Positions 1 through 7,388 of a stretch of 10,073 nt of DNA are shown piece by piece. Position 1 is the first letter of the stretch, and every line of letters begins with the position of its first letter. Under the pieces are notes generated by a model that was given only the letters and a program-made list of their open reading frames with translations, was not told the DNA's origin and searched no databases. The DNA lies in contig CAMNJG010000036.1 of assembly GCA_946541285.1 (NCBI GenBank), forward strand, positions 1-10,073. Direction: 5' to 3'. The stretch comes from an uncultured Clostridia bacterium. GTDB taxonomy: Bacteria > Bacillota > Clostridia > Peptostreptococcales > Anaerovoracaceae. Made by a program: the position numbers and the translations under genes.

Positions 1-74
1 TTACGGAAGAGATCCAGAAAGATCCTGAATTCAAAGAAGAGATCGAAGAGCTGAAGCGCAGTATCATGGATTAA
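1..74 (+). CDS. dnaA: Chromosomal replication initiator DnaA, C-terminal end (partial)
   Basis: Only the last 23 codons and the stop codon (TAA at 72-74) lie inside the window. The readable tail is TEEIQKDPEFKEEIEELKRS followed by IMD. It resembles the end of DnaA domain IV, where a helix follows the DnaA-box-binding signature, and aligns by eye with the tail of B. subtilis DnaA (EKISKLLADDEQLQQHVKE...). The stronger support is position: the frame ends just upstream of a DnaA-box cluster and dnaN, exactly where dnaA sits in Firmicute origins. DnaA is the AAA+ ATPase that binds the boxes described below and melts the origin. The diagnostic ATPase motifs are outside the window, so the call is by context plus the tail. 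Confidence 0.8.
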   Translation, partial: TEEIQKDPEFKEEIEELKRSIMD

Positions 75-126
75 AGACACGCTGATTTATTCCGCTGCTT
101 ATTTGTCATCCTGAGCGCAGCAATCA

Positions 127-166
127 TGACCTAACCTGATTTCAGAATGAAATCAATGGTAGGTCA
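127..166. repeat. Palindromic repeat P1 (hairpin) inside the interrupted element
   Basis: The arms are TGACCTA, CC, TGATTTC against GAAATCA, GG, TAGGTCA. They give about 16 paired bases around a five-base loop, with a one-base bulge on one side and a two-base bulge (AT) on the other. The same design recurs at 244-283, so this is one member of a repeated family rather than a chance hairpin. It lies within the 90-base stretch that splits the left element copy. Confidence 0.7.
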
Positions 167-210
167 GATGCAACCAATTCCCCGAAGCGGAGCGAGGTTG
201 GAATTGTCTG
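165..210. repeat. Palindromic repeat P2 (hairpin) inside the interrupted element
   Basis: CAATTCC (175-181) pairs with GGAATTG (200-206). The pairing extends after a bulge through CAGA (165-168) with TCTG (207-210). AACC (172-175) and GGTT (196-199) offer an alternative pairing. Together with P1 it makes up the 90-base insert. The insert is flanked by a possible four-base duplication, GCAA at 120-123 and 210-213. Confidence 0.55.
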
Positions 211-243
211 CAAGGATCTTTACAAAGATTCTTCGTCGCTTGA

Positions 244-283
244 ACACCTAACCCGACGAACGAAGTGAGTCGATGGTAGGTGT
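244..283. repeat. Palindromic repeat P4 (hairpin), homologous to P1
   Basis: The arms are ACACCTA, CC, CGAC against GTCG, GG, TAGGTGT, with the same single A bulge on the left and AT bulge on the right as in the hairpin at 127-166. The inner arms and loop differ, but compensating changes keep the stem paired. This is typical of a REP-like or mobile palindrome family. It begins right where the left element copy stops matching the right-hand copy. Confidence 0.65.
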
Positions 284-286
284 CAG

Positions 287-318
287 CCGTGAAGCACCAC
301 GCGCGATGCACGGTTTTT
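287..318 (+). terminator. Probable intrinsic terminator of dnaA
   Basis: CCGT (287-290) and GCA (294-296) pair with TGC (307-309) and ACGG (310-313), leaving a three-base bulge and a ten-base loop, followed directly by TTTTT (314-318). It is the first stem plus T-run after the dnaA stop and lies before the DnaA boxes. It would keep dnaA transcription out of the origin core. The stem is short and bulged, so the strength is uncertain. Confidence 0.45.
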
Positions 319-337
319 GTCCTTCAGACACCTCCTG

Positions 338-499
338 TTATCCACATGCTTTCAACAGCCTGCTCACAGGGTTCTTCACAGCCTTATCAACAGGAGGATC
401 GCCAAAAACCGTGTTGAAAATGCTTTATCCACACAATTTATGCACATATCAACAGCCTCTACTGCTACTACTACTAAGAGATATATAAATAAATAGATA
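338..499. other. oriC: Chromosomal replication origin oriC, core (DnaA boxes, DnaA-trios, AT-rich unwinding stretch)
   Basis: This lies between dnaA and dnaN, the usual place for a Firmicute oriC. Perfect TTATCCACA boxes are at 338-346 and 425-433. TTATGCACA at 438-446 fits TTATNCACA. One-mismatch boxes are TTCTTCACA at 372-380 and TTATCAACA at 384-392. Weaker ones are at 349-357, 360-368 and 446-454. All read in the same direction. After the last box comes a run of triplets at 459-476 (CTA CTG CTA CTA CTA CTA), the complement of the 3'-GAT-5' DnaA-trio motif. An almost pure A/T stretch follows at 481-499. This is the box / trio / unwinding order known from B. subtilis. No gene lies in this intergenic region (75-650). 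Confidence 0.93.
459..476 (+). other. DnaA-trio array (single-strand DnaA-binding, origin-opening element)
   Basis: Six consecutive triplets read CTA, CTG, CTA, CTA, CTA, CTA on the + strand. The other strand therefore carries five exact 3'-GAT-5' trios and one variant. In B. subtilis such trios guide DnaA filament growth from the last double-stranded box onto one strand during melting. Here they start 12 bases after the strong box at 438-446 and directly abut the AT-rich stretch, which is the expected geometry. Confidence 0.82.
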
Positions 500-507
500 C
501 CCCGACA

Positions 508-544
508 CCGGTTTTTGGCCAGAACCGTTTTTTGCAAAAACCGG
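508..544 (+). promoter_or_regulatory. Mutually exclusive hairpins: intrinsic terminator versus longer anti-terminator stem
   Basis: CCGGTTTTTG (508-517) is a perfect inverted repeat of CAAAAACCGG (535-544). The same left arm can instead pair as CGGTTTT (509-515) with AGAACCG (521-527), with one G-U pair and a five-base loop. A run of six T follows at 528-533, which makes a classic intrinsic terminator. The two folds cannot coexist, which is the layout of an attenuator upstream of dnaN. It could also simply be a terminator protecting the origin or dnaN from read-through. No ligand domain or leader peptide is apparent. Confidence 0.5.
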
Positions 545-591
545 ACTTGCACAGCGAGACCATCTTCATCGCGTCATATCAGCGAAGTTTT

Positions 592-621
592 TTGACGACG
601 CAACCGGAAAAAACAGATAAA
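592..621 (+). promoter_or_regulatory. Candidate housekeeping promoter for dnaN
   Basis: TTGACG (592-597, five of six to the -35 consensus) is followed after 18 bases by GATAAA (616-621, four of six to the -10 consensus). It lies after the terminator-like hairpins and about 30 bases upstream of dnaN. Some promoter is needed here if those hairpins terminate. The -10 is weak. Confidence 0.35.
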
Positions 622-650
622 GATGAAGATCAGTATCAGGAGCAGAATTT

Positions 651-1772
651 ATGAAATTCAGATTACCAAAAAGTCAGCTGACACAGATCCTTGACAAAGC
701 CTCCATGGCCCTCCCGACCAGATCCACTTCCAGTATTCTTCTGGGCCTCCTGATTGAAATAGAGGAAAACGGACGTATGAAAATCACCGGATCCGACAAC
801 GAGATCCGGATCGAACAGACCCTGCAGCTCACGGACTTTGAAGCGGGAAAAATCGTACTTCCCGGAAAACTGTTCGTCAACATCATCCGGAGCATGCCGG
901 ATGAGGAAATCACCGTCACCTGCGGAGAGGATCATGTCGCGTCAGTGACCACTTCCCGGAGCAGCTTCCGTATCGCAGCTCTGGATGCCAACGAATATCC
1001 ATTATCCGATCCTTATATCGATGATAAAAAGATCATCATTCAAAAAGAGAAATTCATCAATATGATCAACAAAACAACCTTTGCTGCCAGCAGGATGGAT
1101 TCCAGAGGAGTCCTCGTAGGAGCGCTCCTGGACATCAGGGAAGATCAGCTGATCATGGTGGCCCTCGACGGATTCCGTATGGTTGTCATCCGGTCCGCGC
1201 TGGAAACAGCTTCTGAGAAACCGGCAAAAATCATCATCGCGGCCAGGATCCTCAATGAAATCGTAAAACTGATCGCGTCACCGGACTTCCAGGAGGAGAC
1301 CATCGAAATCGGCTTCAACGAAGCCCGCAAAAACGCGCAGATCGCGACTGAGAATCTCAAAGTTACAATCAGCCTGATCAGCGGAAATTTCCTGAACTAT
1401 GAAAGCCTGCTGCCATCCCAGTTCGCGACAGAAGCTGTCGTTGAGAAAGAATCCTTCCGCCGCGGAATCGAAAGAGCCGCGCTGATGTCAACCGACGGGA
1501 GGAATAATCTCGTCAAGCTGAAATTCGCGGGAGACAGCCTCAAAATCACCGCGAAATCTGACTCCGGGAATCTGGAGGACAGTTTCCCGATCGTACTCAG
1601 GGGACCGGACATCGAGATCGGCTTTAACTCCAAATACATTCTTGACGGACTCAAGGCCATCGATACCGACAACCTGATTTTCAGCCTCGAAACCAGCATC
1701 AAACCGTGCACCATCACACCGGAAGAGACAGGTGAGTATACCTATATGATTCTTCCGGTCAGAGTTTCTTAA
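651..1772 (+). CDS. dnaN: DNA polymerase III beta subunit (sliding clamp)
   Basis: The 373-residue product is the usual length for a bacterial beta clamp. Two copies form the ring that tethers the replicative polymerase to DNA and docks repair and initiation-control proteins. The N-terminus MKFRLPKSQLTQILDKA, the three-part clamp fold (about residues 1-125, 126-245 and 246-373) and the C-terminal MILPVRVS match the family; the ILPVR end forms part of the partner-binding pocket. The start is set by AGGAG at 638-642, eight bases before the ATG. It follows oriC, the standard position, and is nine bases upstream of recF, so the two are probably cotranscribed. Nothing in the reading frame looks damaged. 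Confidence 0.97.
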   Translation: MKFRLPKSQLTQILDKASMALPTRSTSSILLGLLIEIEENGRMKITGSDNEIRIEQTLQLTDFEAGKIVLPGKLFVNIIRSMPDEEITVTCGEDHVASVTTSRSSFRIAALDANEYPLSDPYIDDKKIIIQKEKFINMINKTTFAASRMDSRGVLVGALLDIREDQLIMVALDGFRMVVIRSALETASEKPAKIIIAARILNEIVKLIASPDFQEETIEIGFNEARKNAQIATENLKVTISLISGNFLNYESLLPSQFATEAVVEKESFRRGIERAALMSTDGRNNLVKLKFAGDSLKITAKSDSGNLEDSFPIVLRGPDIEIGFNSKYILDGLKAIDTDNLIFSLETSIKPCTITPEETGEYTYMILPVRVS

Positions 1773-1781
1773 AACAAAAAC

Positions 1782-2882
1782 ATGTATTTTACGGGAGCAG
1801 AGCTCAGCAATTTCAGAAATTACGAGCATGAAACCATCGACTTCCACAGAAAAGTCAATGTCATCCTCGGAAAAAACGCGCAGGGAAAAACCAATCTGCT
1901 GGAAGCACTGTACATGACTTCTTTCGGGAAGTCTTTCCGTCACGCGCGTGATACGGACATGATCCGCATCGGTACGAAATATGCCGGCATCAAAGCTGGT
2001 TTCGTCCGGGACAGCCTGGAAATGACGGTGGAAATCGGACTGATCCGGGGCGGGAAAAGTATCCGGGTAGACGGCGTCAATCTGAAAAAAACCTCGCAGT
2101 TGCTCAATACGATCCATATTGTCCTGTTTTCACCGGATGACCTCCGCATCGTCAAGGATGAACCCGCGAAGCGGAGACGGTTCATCGACCGGGAACTCTG
2201 CCAGGTCAGCGCGGTCTATTACTCGGAACTGTCCGGTTACCAGCGGGCACTGCAGCAGAGAAATGCGGTGCTCCGCAGTGAGCGTCCGGACAGCGGGATC
2301 CTGGATATCTGGGATCTGGAGCTGGCGAAATACGGCGCGTCCGTGACAGCCAGACGGGACGCGTTCATCCGGGGACTCTCAGAAGTTTCCGCGGAGATCC
2401 ACCGGGATCTGACCGATGGGAGAGAACAGCTCCGGACGGTATATTCGCCCAGTGTGCCACTGACCGGCAGTCCGTCGGAGCAGAGGGAACAGCTGCTGGA
2501 AGTGTTCAGGGAAAACCGGCAGAACGATCTGGAACGCCGGACCACCGGCAGGGGACCGCACCGCGATGACCTCAGTATGTATATTGATGATCTGGAGGTG
2601 CGGAAGTTCGGATCCCAGGGACAGCAGCGTACAGCGGCTCTTTCGCTGAAACTGGCGGAGATCAGTATGATCCGCCGGGAAACAGGGGACGAACCGGTCC
2701 TGTTGCTGGACGATGTCCTGTCAGAGCTGGACCAGACCCGTCAGCGCCAGCTGATGAGTTCTTTCAGCGATATTCAGATTTTCCTGACATCCACGGAAAT
2801 GGACCGGGAAATGAGCCGGAAAATACCCGATCATACTGTTTTTTACGTGGAGAACGGTACCGTTTCTCCGGGGAAGTACTGA
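1782..2882 (+). CDS. recF: DNA replication and repair protein RecF
   Basis: This SMC-like ABC ATPase acts with RecO and RecR to load RecA at single-strand gaps and stalled forks. At 366 residues it is normal length. Walker A is GKNAQGKT (residues 30-37), the ABC signature is in GSQGQQRTAALSLKLAE (277-293) and Walker B is VLLLDD (306-311), followed by VLSELD. The N-terminal LSNFRNYE and the GRGPHRDD segment (257-263) are also family hallmarks. The ATG lies nine bases after the dnaN stop, with no clear ribosome-binding site in the gap, so translation probably depends on coupling to dnaN. Many Firmicutes have a small S4-domain gene (yaaA/rlbA) between dnaN and recF; it is absent here. Confidence 0.97.
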   Translation: MYFTGAELSNFRNYEHETIDFHRKVNVILGKNAQGKTNLLEALYMTSFGKSFRHARDTDMIRIGTKYAGIKAGFVRDSLEMTVEIGLIRGGKSIRVDGVNLKKTSQLLNTIHIVLFSPDDLRIVKDEPAKRRRFIDRELCQVSAVYYSELSGYQRALQQRNAVLRSERPDSGILDIWDLELAKYGASVTARRDAFIRGLSEVSAEIHRDLTDGREQLRTVYSPSVPLTGSPSEQREQLLEVFRENRQNDLERRTTGRGPHRDDLSMYIDDLEVRKFGSQGQQRTAALSLKLAEISMIRRETGDEPVLLLDDVLSELDQTRQRQLMSSFSDIQIFLTSTEMDREMSRKIPDHTVFYVENGTVSPGKY

Positions 2883-2942
2883 AACATCTGAATCGTTTTC
2901 GCGATTTCACTGCTGGTCCCTGTCACAGGAAGGCAGTTTGTT

Positions 2943-2961
2943 AGAAGGAGTGTCAATTTTG
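2943..2961 (+). promoter_or_regulatory. Ribosome-binding site that fixes the gyrB start at a TTG codon
   Basis: AGAAGGAG (2943-2950) lies eight bases upstream of TTG at 2959-2961. An upstream in-frame TTG at 2938 overlaps this site and has no good Shine-Dalgarno of its own, and a GTG at 2950 lies inside it. The downstream TTG is therefore the best start and gives a product beginning MPETKVNQEYNAEQIQVLEG. Confidence 0.75.
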
Positions 2962-4878
2962 CCTGAAACGAAAGTAAACCAGGAATATAACGCAGAGCAG
3001 ATCCAGGTACTGGAGGGTCTGGAACCGGTCCGGAAACGGCCAGGTATGTATATCGGATCCACCAGTTCCACAGGGCTTCACCACCTGGTCTACGAGATTG
3101 TAGACAACAGTGTCGATGAAGCGCTGGCCGGGTACTGTAAAAATATAGAAGTTACGATTGAAAAGGACAATTCCATTACCGTTGAAGACGACGGGAGAGG
3201 CATGCCGGTGGATAATCACCCGAAGCTGGGGATTCCCGCGGTGGAAGTCATCCATACGGTCCTGCACGCCGGCGGAAAATTCGGTGGCGGAGGATACAAG
3301 GTATCCGGCGGTCTGCATGGTGTCGGCGCGTCTGTCGTCAACGCGCTGTCGGAGGAAATGCAGGTCCGTATCCGCAGAAACGGAAAAGTCTACGAGCAGA
3401 AATATTCCCGCGGCGAGACCCGGTCAAAGCTCGAGGTTACCGGTAAAACGGATACAACCGGTACCTGGACCCGCTTTAAGCCGGATCCGGAGATCTTTGA
3501 AACCACCGTGTTTGATTTTTCTGTCCTGGAAAAAAGCCTCCGGGAAACCGCTTTCCTGAACAAAGGTATCCGGATTCTCCTGACCGACAGAAGGGAAGAG
3601 GAACCGAAAGTCCTGGAATTCCATTACGAAGGCGGTATCCGGCAGTTCGTGGAATACCTGAATCAGAAAAAGGAGCCGGTGACGCCGGATGTCATCTATT
3701 TCGAGGCATCCCGGGATGACTGTGAGTGCGAAATCGCCATGCAGTATACCAAAAGCTACAGTGAAACGATCCTTTCCTACGCCAATAACATCGACACCTC
3801 AGAGGGAGGAACCCATCTCGTCGGCTTTAAAACCGCGCTCACCCGCGCTTTCAACGATTATGCCCGCAAGAACAAATTCCTGAAAGAAAACGATCCTTCT
3901 CTCAGCGGCGAAGACATCCGGGAAGGGCTGACTGCTGTCATTTCTGTCAAACTCACAGAACCTCAGTTTGAGGGACAGACCAAGACCAAGCTCGGCAACA
4001 GTGAAATGCGCAGTTTTGTGGACAGTGTGACTGTGGACAATGTGATCCGTTTCTTTGAAGAAAATCCGAAGCAGGCCAAAGTCATCATGGAAAAGGGGAT
4101 GGCCGCGGCCCGCGCGAGGGAAGCTGCCCGTAAAGCCAGGGAAATGACCCGCCGCAAGAGCGCGCTGGACAGCATGACCCTGCCGGGCAAACTGGCGGAC
4201 TGTTCCGAAAAGGATCCGACGATTTCCGAGATTTTCATCGTCGAGGGAGACTCCGCGGGCGGTTCCGCCAAAGAAGGAAGAGACCGGAAACGGCAGGCGA
4301 TCCTGCCGCTGCGCGGAAAAATCCTGAATGTCGAGAAGGCCGGATACGAAAAAATGCTGAATTCGCAGGAAATCAAAAATATGATTACCGCGTTCGGCTG
4401 CGGGATCGGCAACGAATTTGACGAAAGCAAGCTCCGCTACCACAAGATTATCATCATGACGGATGCTGATGTCGACGGCGCTCACATCTGCACACTGATG
4501 CTGACTTTCTTTTACCGCTTCATGCGGCCGCTCATCGAAAAGGGGTATGTCTACATCGCCCAGCCGCCGCTTTACAAAGTAGACCAGGGCAAACAGACTT
4601 ACTATACCTATTCCGAAGAAGAACAGCGCGCTCTGCTGCAGCGGATCGGCGAAGGTAAAAAACTGGATATCCAGCGCTACAAAGGTCTGGGGGAAATGGA
4701 CGCGTCCCAGCTCTGGGAAACGACCATGGATTACAATACCAGGACACTGATCAAGGTAACGATCGATAATTACGAAGAAGCGGATGAGACGTTCTCCATG
4801 CTGATGGGGGAAAAGGTCCCGCCGAGACGGAAATTTATCGAAGAAAACGCGAAATACGTTCAGAATCTGGATATTTAA
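2959..4878 (+). CDS. gyrB: DNA gyrase subunit B (ATPase subunit)
   Basis: This is the ATP-hydrolysing half of the type IIA topoisomerase that introduces negative supercoils. From the TTG start it is 639 residues, the size of Gram-positive GyrB, without the insert found in proteobacteria. GHKL ATPase motifs are visible: EIVDNSVDEA (46-55, with catalytic Glu46 and Mg-binding Asn50), DDGRGMP (77-83) and the ATP-lid glycines GGLHGVG (117-123). The TOPRIM domain has EGDSAGG (429-435) and the metal-binding DAD (502-504). The C-terminal GyrA-contact region has IQRYKGLGEMD (571-581). It lies 76 bases after recF and 17 before gyrA, consistent with one gyrase operon. No missing key residue was seen. 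Confidence 0.98.
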   Translation: MPETKVNQEYNAEQIQVLEGLEPVRKRPGMYIGSTSSTGLHHLVYEIVDNSVDEALAGYCKNIEVTIEKDNSITVEDDGRGMPVDNHPKLGIPAVEVIHTVLHAGGKFGGGGYKVSGGLHGVGASVVNALSEEMQVRIRRNGKVYEQKYSRGETRSKLEVTGKTDTTGTWTRFKPDPEIFETTVFDFSVLEKSLRETAFLNKGIRILLTDRREEEPKVLEFHYEGGIRQFVEYLNQKKEPVTPDVIYFEASRDDCECEIAMQYTKSYSETILSYANNIDTSEGGTHLVGFKTALTRAFNDYARKNKFLKENDPSLSGEDIREGLTAVISVKLTEPQFEGQTKTKLGNSEMRSFVDSVTVDNVIRFFEENPKQAKVIMEKGMAAARAREAARKAREMTRRKSALDSMTLPGKLADCSEKDPTISEIFIVEGDSAGGSAKEGRDRKRQAILPLRGKILNVEKAGYEKMLNSQEIKNMITAFGCGIGNEFDESKLRYHKIIIMTDADVDGAHICTLMLTFFYRFMRPLIEKGYVYIAQPPLYKVDQGKQTYYTYSEEEQRALLQRIGEGKKLDIQRYKGLGEMDASQLWETTMDYNTRTLIKVTIDNYEEADETFSMLMGEKVPPRRKFIEENAKYVQNLDI

Positions 4879-4895
4879 TTAGGAGTTAGTAATAT

Positions 4896-7388
4896 ATGGA
4901 CAACCTTATTGAAGATTCAAAATCTCTTCATAAAGAAATCAACAGTATCATGCGTACATCCTACATCGACTATTCGATGAGCGTCATCGTCGGCCGTGCG
5001 CTCCCGGATGTACGCGACGGGCTGAAACCGGTACACAGAAGAATTCTTTATGACATGATGGAACTCGGTGTCACGCCGGACCGTCCGCACAGGAAATCGG
5101 CCCGTATCGTCGGTGATGTACTGGGTAAGTATCACCCTCACGGCGATTCCTCTGTTTATGACGCGATGGTCCGTCTGGCCCAGAGATGGAACATCCGCTA
5201 TCCGCTGGTGGATGGCCACGGCAATTTCGGTTCTGTCGACGGCGACAGCGCGGCAGCCATGCGTTATACGGAAGCCAGAATGACGCCGTTTGCCATGCAG
5301 ATGCTCCGGGATATCAACAAAGATACCGTGGATTTTATGCCGAATTTTGACGGAGACGAAAAGGAGCCGGTGGTACTGCCTTCCCGGATTCCGAACCTCC
5401 TGGTCAATGGTTCCAGCGGTATCGCGGTCGGGATGGCGACCTCCATCCCGCCACACAATCTGACGGATGTCATTAACGCGACCATCCGGATGATCGATGA
5501 TGAAGAATGCACCATTGACGATATCATTGAGATCATCAAAGCGCCGGATTTCCCGACAGGGGCGGAGATCATCGGAAAGCAGGATGCGATCCAGGCATAT
5601 AAGACCGGGCAGGGGAAGGTAACGGTCCGTTCCAGATACAAGATTGAAGAGACGAGCCGCGGCAGGATGCAGATCGTCTTTACAGAAATCCCTTATCAGG
5701 TGAACAAAGCCCGGGTGATCGAAAAAATCGCGGAACTGGTCAAGGATAAAAAGATCCAGCATATCTCCGATGTCCGGGATGAATCGGACCGGGAAGGAAT
5801 GCGGATCGTGGTCGAACTGAAAAAGGACGCGAATCCGAGGATTACGGTCAACCGGCTGCTCAAACATACGCAGCTGCAGGAGAACCAGAGCATCATCATG
5901 ATCGCGCTGGTCAACGGCGAGCCGAAAATTCTGAATATCTACGAGATCCTTTCCCATTATCTGGATCATCAGAAGGAAGTCATCACCAGAAGGACGCGAT
6001 ATGACCTGAAAAAAGCCCAGGAACGGGCCCATATCCTCGAAGGTTACCTGATCGCGCTGGACAATATCGATGAAGTGATTCAGATCATCCGTTCCAGCTA
6101 CAATAACGCGAAAGAGCGTCTGATCGAGCGCTTCGCGTTTTCCGACGTCCAGGCCCAGGCGATCCTGGATATGAGGCTGGCCCGTCTGCAGGGACTGGAG
6201 CGGGAAAAGATCGAGGCGGAGTACGCGGATCTGCAGGAAAAGATCGCCTGGTTCAACACAATTCTCAGCGATGAAAAAGTACTGATGGGCGTCATCAAGG
6301 AAGAACTCATCGAAATCCGGGACAGATTCGGAGACGAAAGAAGAACAGACATCGTACCGGCAGAGGGCGAAATCGATGAAGAAGCGATGATCGAGCGCAA
6401 GCAGGTCGCGGTCACGCTGACCCATCTGGGGTATGTCAAGCGGATGTCGATGGATATCTACCGGACCCAGAAACGCGGCGGCAAGGGCGTACAGGGCCTG
6501 ACGACGCGGGACAACGATTTTGTCCGGGATCTCATCATCACGCTGACGCATGATTACCTGATGTTCTTTACCAATACGGGAAAGGTCCACAAAATCAAGG
6601 CATATCAGATTCCGGAAGGAAAACGTACTGCCCGCGGCACGCCGGTGGTGAATTTCCTGGATCTCATGCAGCATGAACGGATCACCGCCGTGATGCCGGT
6701 CCACGAGGTCAATGAAGAACGCTATTTACTTGCTGTTACGAAACATGGTGTCATCAAGAAAACCTCTGTTTCCCAGTTCGCGAACAGCCGCAGGAACGGC
6801 CTGGTCGCCATCAAACTCAGGGAAGGGGATGAACTGATCGCTGTCAGGGAGACTTCCGGCAATGACCGGGTGCTGCTTGTCACGAAGCTGGGACGCTCCA
6901 TCTGTTTCATGGAAGAAGATGTCCGGGAAATGGGCCGTGCTGCCCAGGGTGTCAGGGCGATCCAGCTGGATGAAGGAGATGAGGTCGTTTCCATGGTGCT
7001 GGCCAGCGCGAGCGAAGAACTGCTGGTAGTGACCAGCGGCGGATACGGCAAGAGAACACCGGTCCGCAATTATCCGGTCCAGAAGCGTGGCGGAAAAGGC
7101 ATCCTCACTTATGCCAGAGACAAATTCTCCAAGACAGGAACTCTGATCGGTGCTATGATTGTAAACGATACGGATGAAATCATGCTGATCAATTCGGATG
7201 ATATCATTATCCGTATCCGCGCGGACGAGGTTTCAAAACTCGGCCGGACCACGCAGGGTGTCAAAATCATGAAAGTTGCTGATGACGCCAACATCATCGC
7301 CATCGCGAAGATTCCGGAGGAGCAGGAAGAAGAGGATCAACCGGAAGAGATGGGAGAAGATGGAACTCAGCTGACTCTTGACGTTTGA
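4896..7388 (+). CDS. gyrA: DNA gyrase subunit A (DNA breakage-reunion subunit)
   Basis: GyrA cleaves and rejoins DNA and wraps it for gyrase. The 830-residue length is typical. The catalytic tyrosine is Tyr124 in AAMRYTEA. The quinolone-resistance region reads HPHGDSSVYD (80-89). Ser85 and Asp89 occupy the positions of E. coli Ser83 and Asp87, so these sites carry the usual susceptible residues. The C-terminal beta-pinwheel begins with the GyrA box QKRGGKG (525-531), needed for DNA wrapping, and a second similar box lies at 729-735 in a later blade, as in Bacillus GyrA. The tail (about 803-820) is acidic. AGGAG at 4881-4885 precedes the ATG by ten bases. The gene follows gyrB by 17 bases. Its stop codon overlaps a putative sigma-B-type promoter. 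Confidence 0.98.
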   Translation: MDNLIEDSKSLHKEINSIMRTSYIDYSMSVIVGRALPDVRDGLKPVHRRILYDMMELGVTPDRPHRKSARIVGDVLGKYHPHGDSSVYDAMVRLAQRWNIRYPLVDGHGNFGSVDGDSAAAMRYTEARMTPFAMQMLRDINKDTVDFMPNFDGDEKEPVVLPSRIPNLLVNGSSGIAVGMATSIPPHNLTDVINATIRMIDDEECTIDDIIEIIKAPDFPTGAEIIGKQDAIQAYKTGQGKVTVRSRYKIEETSRGRMQIVFTEIPYQVNKARVIEKIAELVKDKKIQHISDVRDESDREGMRIVVELKKDANPRITVNRLLKHTQLQENQSIIMIALVNGEPKILNIYEILSHYLDHQKEVITRRTRYDLKKAQERAHILEGYLIALDNIDEVIQIIRSSYNNAKERLIERFAFSDVQAQAILDMRLARLQGLEREKIEAEYADLQEKIAWFNTILSDEKVLMGVIKEELIEIRDRFGDERRTDIVPAEGEIDEEAMIERKQVAVTLTHLGYVKRMSMDIYRTQKRGGKGVQGLTTRDNDFVRDLIITLTHDYLMFFTNTGKVHKIKAYQIPEGKRTARGTPVVNFLDLMQHERITAVMPVHEVNEERYLLAVTKHGVIKKTSVSQFANSRRNGLVAIKLREGDELIAVRETSGNDRVLLVTKLGRSICFMEEDVREMGRAAQGVRAIQLDEGDEVVSMVLASASEELLVVTSGGYGKRTPVRNYPVQKRGGKGILTYARDKFSKTGTLIGAMIVNDTDEIMLINSDDIIIRIRADEVSKLGRTTQGVKIMKVADDANIIAIAKIPEEQEEEDQPEEMGEDGTQLTLDV

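Larger units (their letters stand above)
79..241 (-). mobile_element. Interrupted second copy of the small palindromic element (MITE-like)
   Basis: Bases 79-121 match the reverse complement of 7644-7686 with one mismatch over 43 bases, starting at the same terminus ACGCTGATTTA. Bases 212-241 match the reverse complement of 7613-7642 over 30 bases. Between them lie 90 bases absent from the right-hand copy. The rest of the element, including its other terminus, is not found, so this copy is both interrupted and truncated. It starts four bases after the dnaA stop codon. It has no coding capacity. Its hairpin arm 212-233 (AAGGATCTTT / AAAGATTCTT) is retained. Confidence 0.75.

Noticed and set aside
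273..488. Open reading frame of 71 codons on the + strand
   Set aside because: It runs through the DnaA boxes and the trio array, has no ribosome-binding site, and its composition (leucine run from the CTA/CTG triplets) is explained by origin sequence.
2891..2929. Small inverted repeats (AATCG/CGATT and CCTGT/ACAGG) between recF and gyrB
   Set aside because: Five-base arms, one pair with a single-base gap and neither with a T-run; too weak to call a terminator or operator.
2938..2958. Upstream TTG start for gyrB
   Set aside because: The Shine-Dalgarno AGAAGGAG lies at 2943-2950, downstream of that TTG, and is correctly spaced for the TTG at 2959.
3799..4485. Minus-strand open frame opposite gyrB, and a similar one at 1488-2117 opposite dnaN/recF
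   Set aside because: Both are codon-usage shadows of well-conserved + strand genes; no start signal or family features.
4917..6704. Long minus-strand open frame opposite gyrA (595 codons)
   Set aside because: gyrA is certain on the + strand. The antisense frame is rich in Asp, His and Arg, as expected from mirroring ATC/GAT/CGG codons, and it has no recognisable domain.
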